The notes beneath the pieces were generated by a model, which searched no databases, was not told where the DNA came from, and was given only the letters and a program-made list of their open reading frames with translations. The translations under genes were made by a program, and so were the position numbers. Of a stretch of DNA of 64,000 nt, positions 62,301 to 64,000 are shown piece by piece. The DNA is from Bicyclus anynana (taxonomy: Eukaryota; Arthropoda; Insecta; Lepidoptera; Nymphalidae): positions 11,454,142-11,518,141 of the forward strand of contig NC_069097.1 of the NCBI RefSeq assembly GCF_947172395.1, written 5' to 3'. Position 1 is the first letter of the stretch. Each line of letters starts with the position of its first letter.

Positions 62301-63510
62301 TCAGATACAAGGAACAATATGTTGAAACAATGGCTGGATTAGTGGAATTCGCGCAAAATGCTTACAACGTGAGGCAAAACGAAATAAAATTATTCAAAGA
62401 CCTCGTTGACAATGCATTAGACGAGAGCGTAGAAAGAAGCAAAGAGTACGAAACATTTTAATTCATTTTATAAAATGCCATTCTAATAAAAAGCCTAGTC
62501 CAACATAATGGAGTTAAAGTCTAAAAACTAAATTATAAGAATCAAGCAATGTTTATGTTGTGATTGCATAATAAGAGTAAAAGCTTTTGCATTAATAAGC
62601 TATAAAATAAACATCCACAAGTCGGTATGCCTAATAAATCAACTTTTACCAGTACTTAATATTACAGAGTCGTTGCAGAATTTGAGGAGAAAAAGAAACC
62701 ACTGGTCGGTCAAATGAATGAAATAATATCTAAATTTACGAAAAAACAAGCAACTATTGAACAGTTAGAACCAAATATAATAGACACGGGGGAATCGTTC
62801 AACGATATTATTTATGACTTATGGAAAAATCTCATGACTATAGAGATGAGGTTGTACGAGCGATGCGAGGTATGTTTAAAGATTTTTAATTTTATGGATC
62901 ATAGATTTGAAGCTTCATGGTTCTATCTCACTGAACGATTGTCGTACTCACGCCCACAATTTTTGTATGGTTAATATTATTATTAAAAGATTATTTCTCA
63001 ATAAAAGTTGGACAACCACCATATTACTTGCATGCTATTAGAAAAATTATGAAAACTAAGACTAGATAGATACACCTATAGATGATAGGTACTTAAGCTT
63101 TGTTATTGCTTCTGCAAGAGTAATGGAAGCTCTAAAAGCAATGATAAATCAGCGACAAACAAAAACAGCAATAATAAAGAATAAGCTTTCAACAATCATA
63201 ATTTAGTTATTTTAGTGTTCAAACTACATACCGTACAGATTTAATGAGGTGTACCTATCCCTACCATAGTTTAGTATATTCTCGCTCATATGAATATTGC
63301 TAAAATTTCTCTTATAACTTCAGGAATCAAGAGTTCAATTCGCAGTGAACATGACAGAGATGATAACAAAGCTGTTGGAAGTGTCTCGTAATGCATTCGG
63401 TGCGTGGCGCGAACACGAGGGTATGTGGTCCATGCGGCAGTTCGAGGCGCTGTCCAAGTTACTCGGCAATAAGGTTATGCTGGGAGATGCACCGCCCGAG
63501 TTGTTTGAAG
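59310..63510 (+). CDS. DRC3: DRC3 / LRRC48, dynein regulatory complex subunit 3 (3' end not resolved)
   Basis: Seven plus-strand exons: 59310-59409, 60086-60453, 61100-61272, 61670-61879, 62305-62445, 62668-62869, 63324-63510; 460 residues so far against about 520 in vertebrate DRC3. After an N-terminal helix (residues about 1-33) come five or so SDS22-type leucine-rich repeats (LRLEFQNILRIDHLW-like start, LNELDLSFNKIERI, LEVLTLFHNKIRKL, then MRRFRKLRSVSFKGNPC cap), then coiled-coil (KLDEADEKSEKERVAREEYE, YKEQYVETMAGLVEF). The product links outer-doublet dynein arms in motile cilia and flagella; in insects this mainly means sperm tails, so testis expression is expected. A strong donor GTGAGT follows 63510 and the missing conserved C-terminus should be outside the window. 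Alternatively exon 7 reads on to a TAG at 63744-63746 (538 residues), but the extension does not resemble DRC3. Confidence 0.88.
59637..59940 (-). mobile_element. SINE-1, nearly complete, 12-bp target duplication
   Basis: ATTTACAGAATC at 59625-59636 and 59941-59952. Tail TCATTAAGAACCCATATTCG at the low end; head complement CATATCCACTGGGCTATCAT at the high end. In DRC3 intron 1. Confidence 0.9.
59953..60044 (-). mobile_element. Short LINE C-terminal scrap at the same target site
   Basis: The complement reads GGCTCGAGACCGTTGTGCTT, GGAGGTCCATGCAAGAGACC, TATGTGCAGCAG, the usual end of the LINE tail motif (WRSMQETYVQQ-like). It is flanked by ATTTACAGAAT at 59941-59951 and 60045-60055. It ends about 40 bp before the exon 2 acceptor. 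Confidence 0.65.
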
Positions 63511-63919
63511 TGAGTAAAGTATTAGAAACATCTAAGAAAAAGATTTTTATTTGGGAAACACAACAAAGGAATCAAAAAAGCATAAATACAATAGAAAATA
63601 TTAATGTTACGGTCAATTTTGTGAGTAGTGGCAGTGTGAGTGAGGAGTTAGTTAGATTGATTGATACTTTCAAGAACACACTTTCCGAACAAACTTCTAG
63701 AGAATCGACAGGCTTTAAAGTATACATTTCTCTCTGCAGAAGATAGGTCTCTTGAAGATTTCTTCAATGTTATTTTCATTAGGACAGGATATTCCTTGTA
63801 CAAATCCTGATTACTTTTTTATTGCACTGGGTCTATAAGTATAAGGTGCGGGTTACGAGAGATATCCTGAAGACAAAAATACATTGTCGACCAACAGCGG
63901 CGGATCGGAATGTTTTTTT

Positions 63920-64000
63920 TTTTTTATTCATAATAGACTTGCGCTTGACTACAATCATGCCTGGTGGAAAGCAATGATGAGGTCTAGGTTGGAGCGCGCT
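63920..64000 (-). mobile_element. SINE-2 start, cut by window edge
   Basis: TTTTTTATTCATAATAGACT, GCGCTTGACTACAATCATGC, GATGAGGTCTAGGTTGGAGC is a diverged SINE-2 tail end. Confidence 0.6.

Noticed and set aside
1..64000. CRISPR array, operon or other prokaryotic system
   Set aside because: Tandem repeats lack unique spacers of regular length, genes have spliceosomal introns, and no cas-like or operonic arrangement exists.

Overview
This is an AT-rich nuclear window from an insect, most probably a moth or butterfly. That placement is inferred from the repeats: short Helitrons with TC...CTAG ends in A|T sites, several tRNA-derived SINE families, lepidopteran-style non-LTR retrotransposon 3' ends, and a conserved gene set interrupted by repeat-laden introns. 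No prokaryotic, viral or organellar gene is visible.

Layout. (1) 1-12.5 kb, minus strand: two related C2H2 zinc-finger genes in tandem. The distal copy (6850-12502) is a complete five-exon THAP plus 13-finger protein of 636 residues. The proximal copy (1742-4821) keeps the homologous 3' part of exon 3, exon 4 and an 8-finger last exon, and homologous upstream DNA at 5030-5345, but has lost the THAP exons. (2) 13,885-35,244, plus strand: a complete ten-exon protein disulfide isomerase of 495 residues, with signal peptide, two CGHC sites and a C-terminal RDEL. A TGACGTGGCA element matching the XBP1/ATF6 UPRE core lies about 110 bp upstream of the ATG. (3) 37-42.9 kb: convergent intergenic DNA with a tandem repeat of about 201 bp. 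(4) 42,909-58,430, minus strand: a complete thirteen-exon Tom1 (VHS-GAT, 495 residues), an endosomal ubiquitin/clathrin adaptor. (5) 59,310 to at least 63,510, plus strand: DRC3/LRRC48, a leucine-rich-repeat subunit of the axonemal nexin-dynein regulatory complex. Its 3' end is probably outside the window. Tom1 and DRC3 are divergent (879 bp apart), as are the THAP gene and PDI (1.38 kb apart).

The exon models were built by hand. Coding phase and GT-AG splice sites close exactly for PDI, Tom1 and the THAP gene, giving full-length proteins. The genes belong to separate processes (transcriptional regulation, ER oxidative folding, endosomal sorting, ciliary/flagellar motility) and do not form a functional cluster.

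Most of the remaining DNA is transposable elements, often nested: Helitrons, at least four tRNA-like SINE families, LINE 3' ends and a reverse transcriptase fossil, DDE-type and Harbinger-like transposase fossils, MITEs, a pogo-like MITE, a large fold-back element, a 130-bp tandem repeat and a GC-rich 39-bp minisatellite. The most distinctive biological observations are the THAP-less zinc-finger duplicate, the UPRE at the PDI promoter, the insertion histories readable from target-site duplications, and several near-perfect palindromes.
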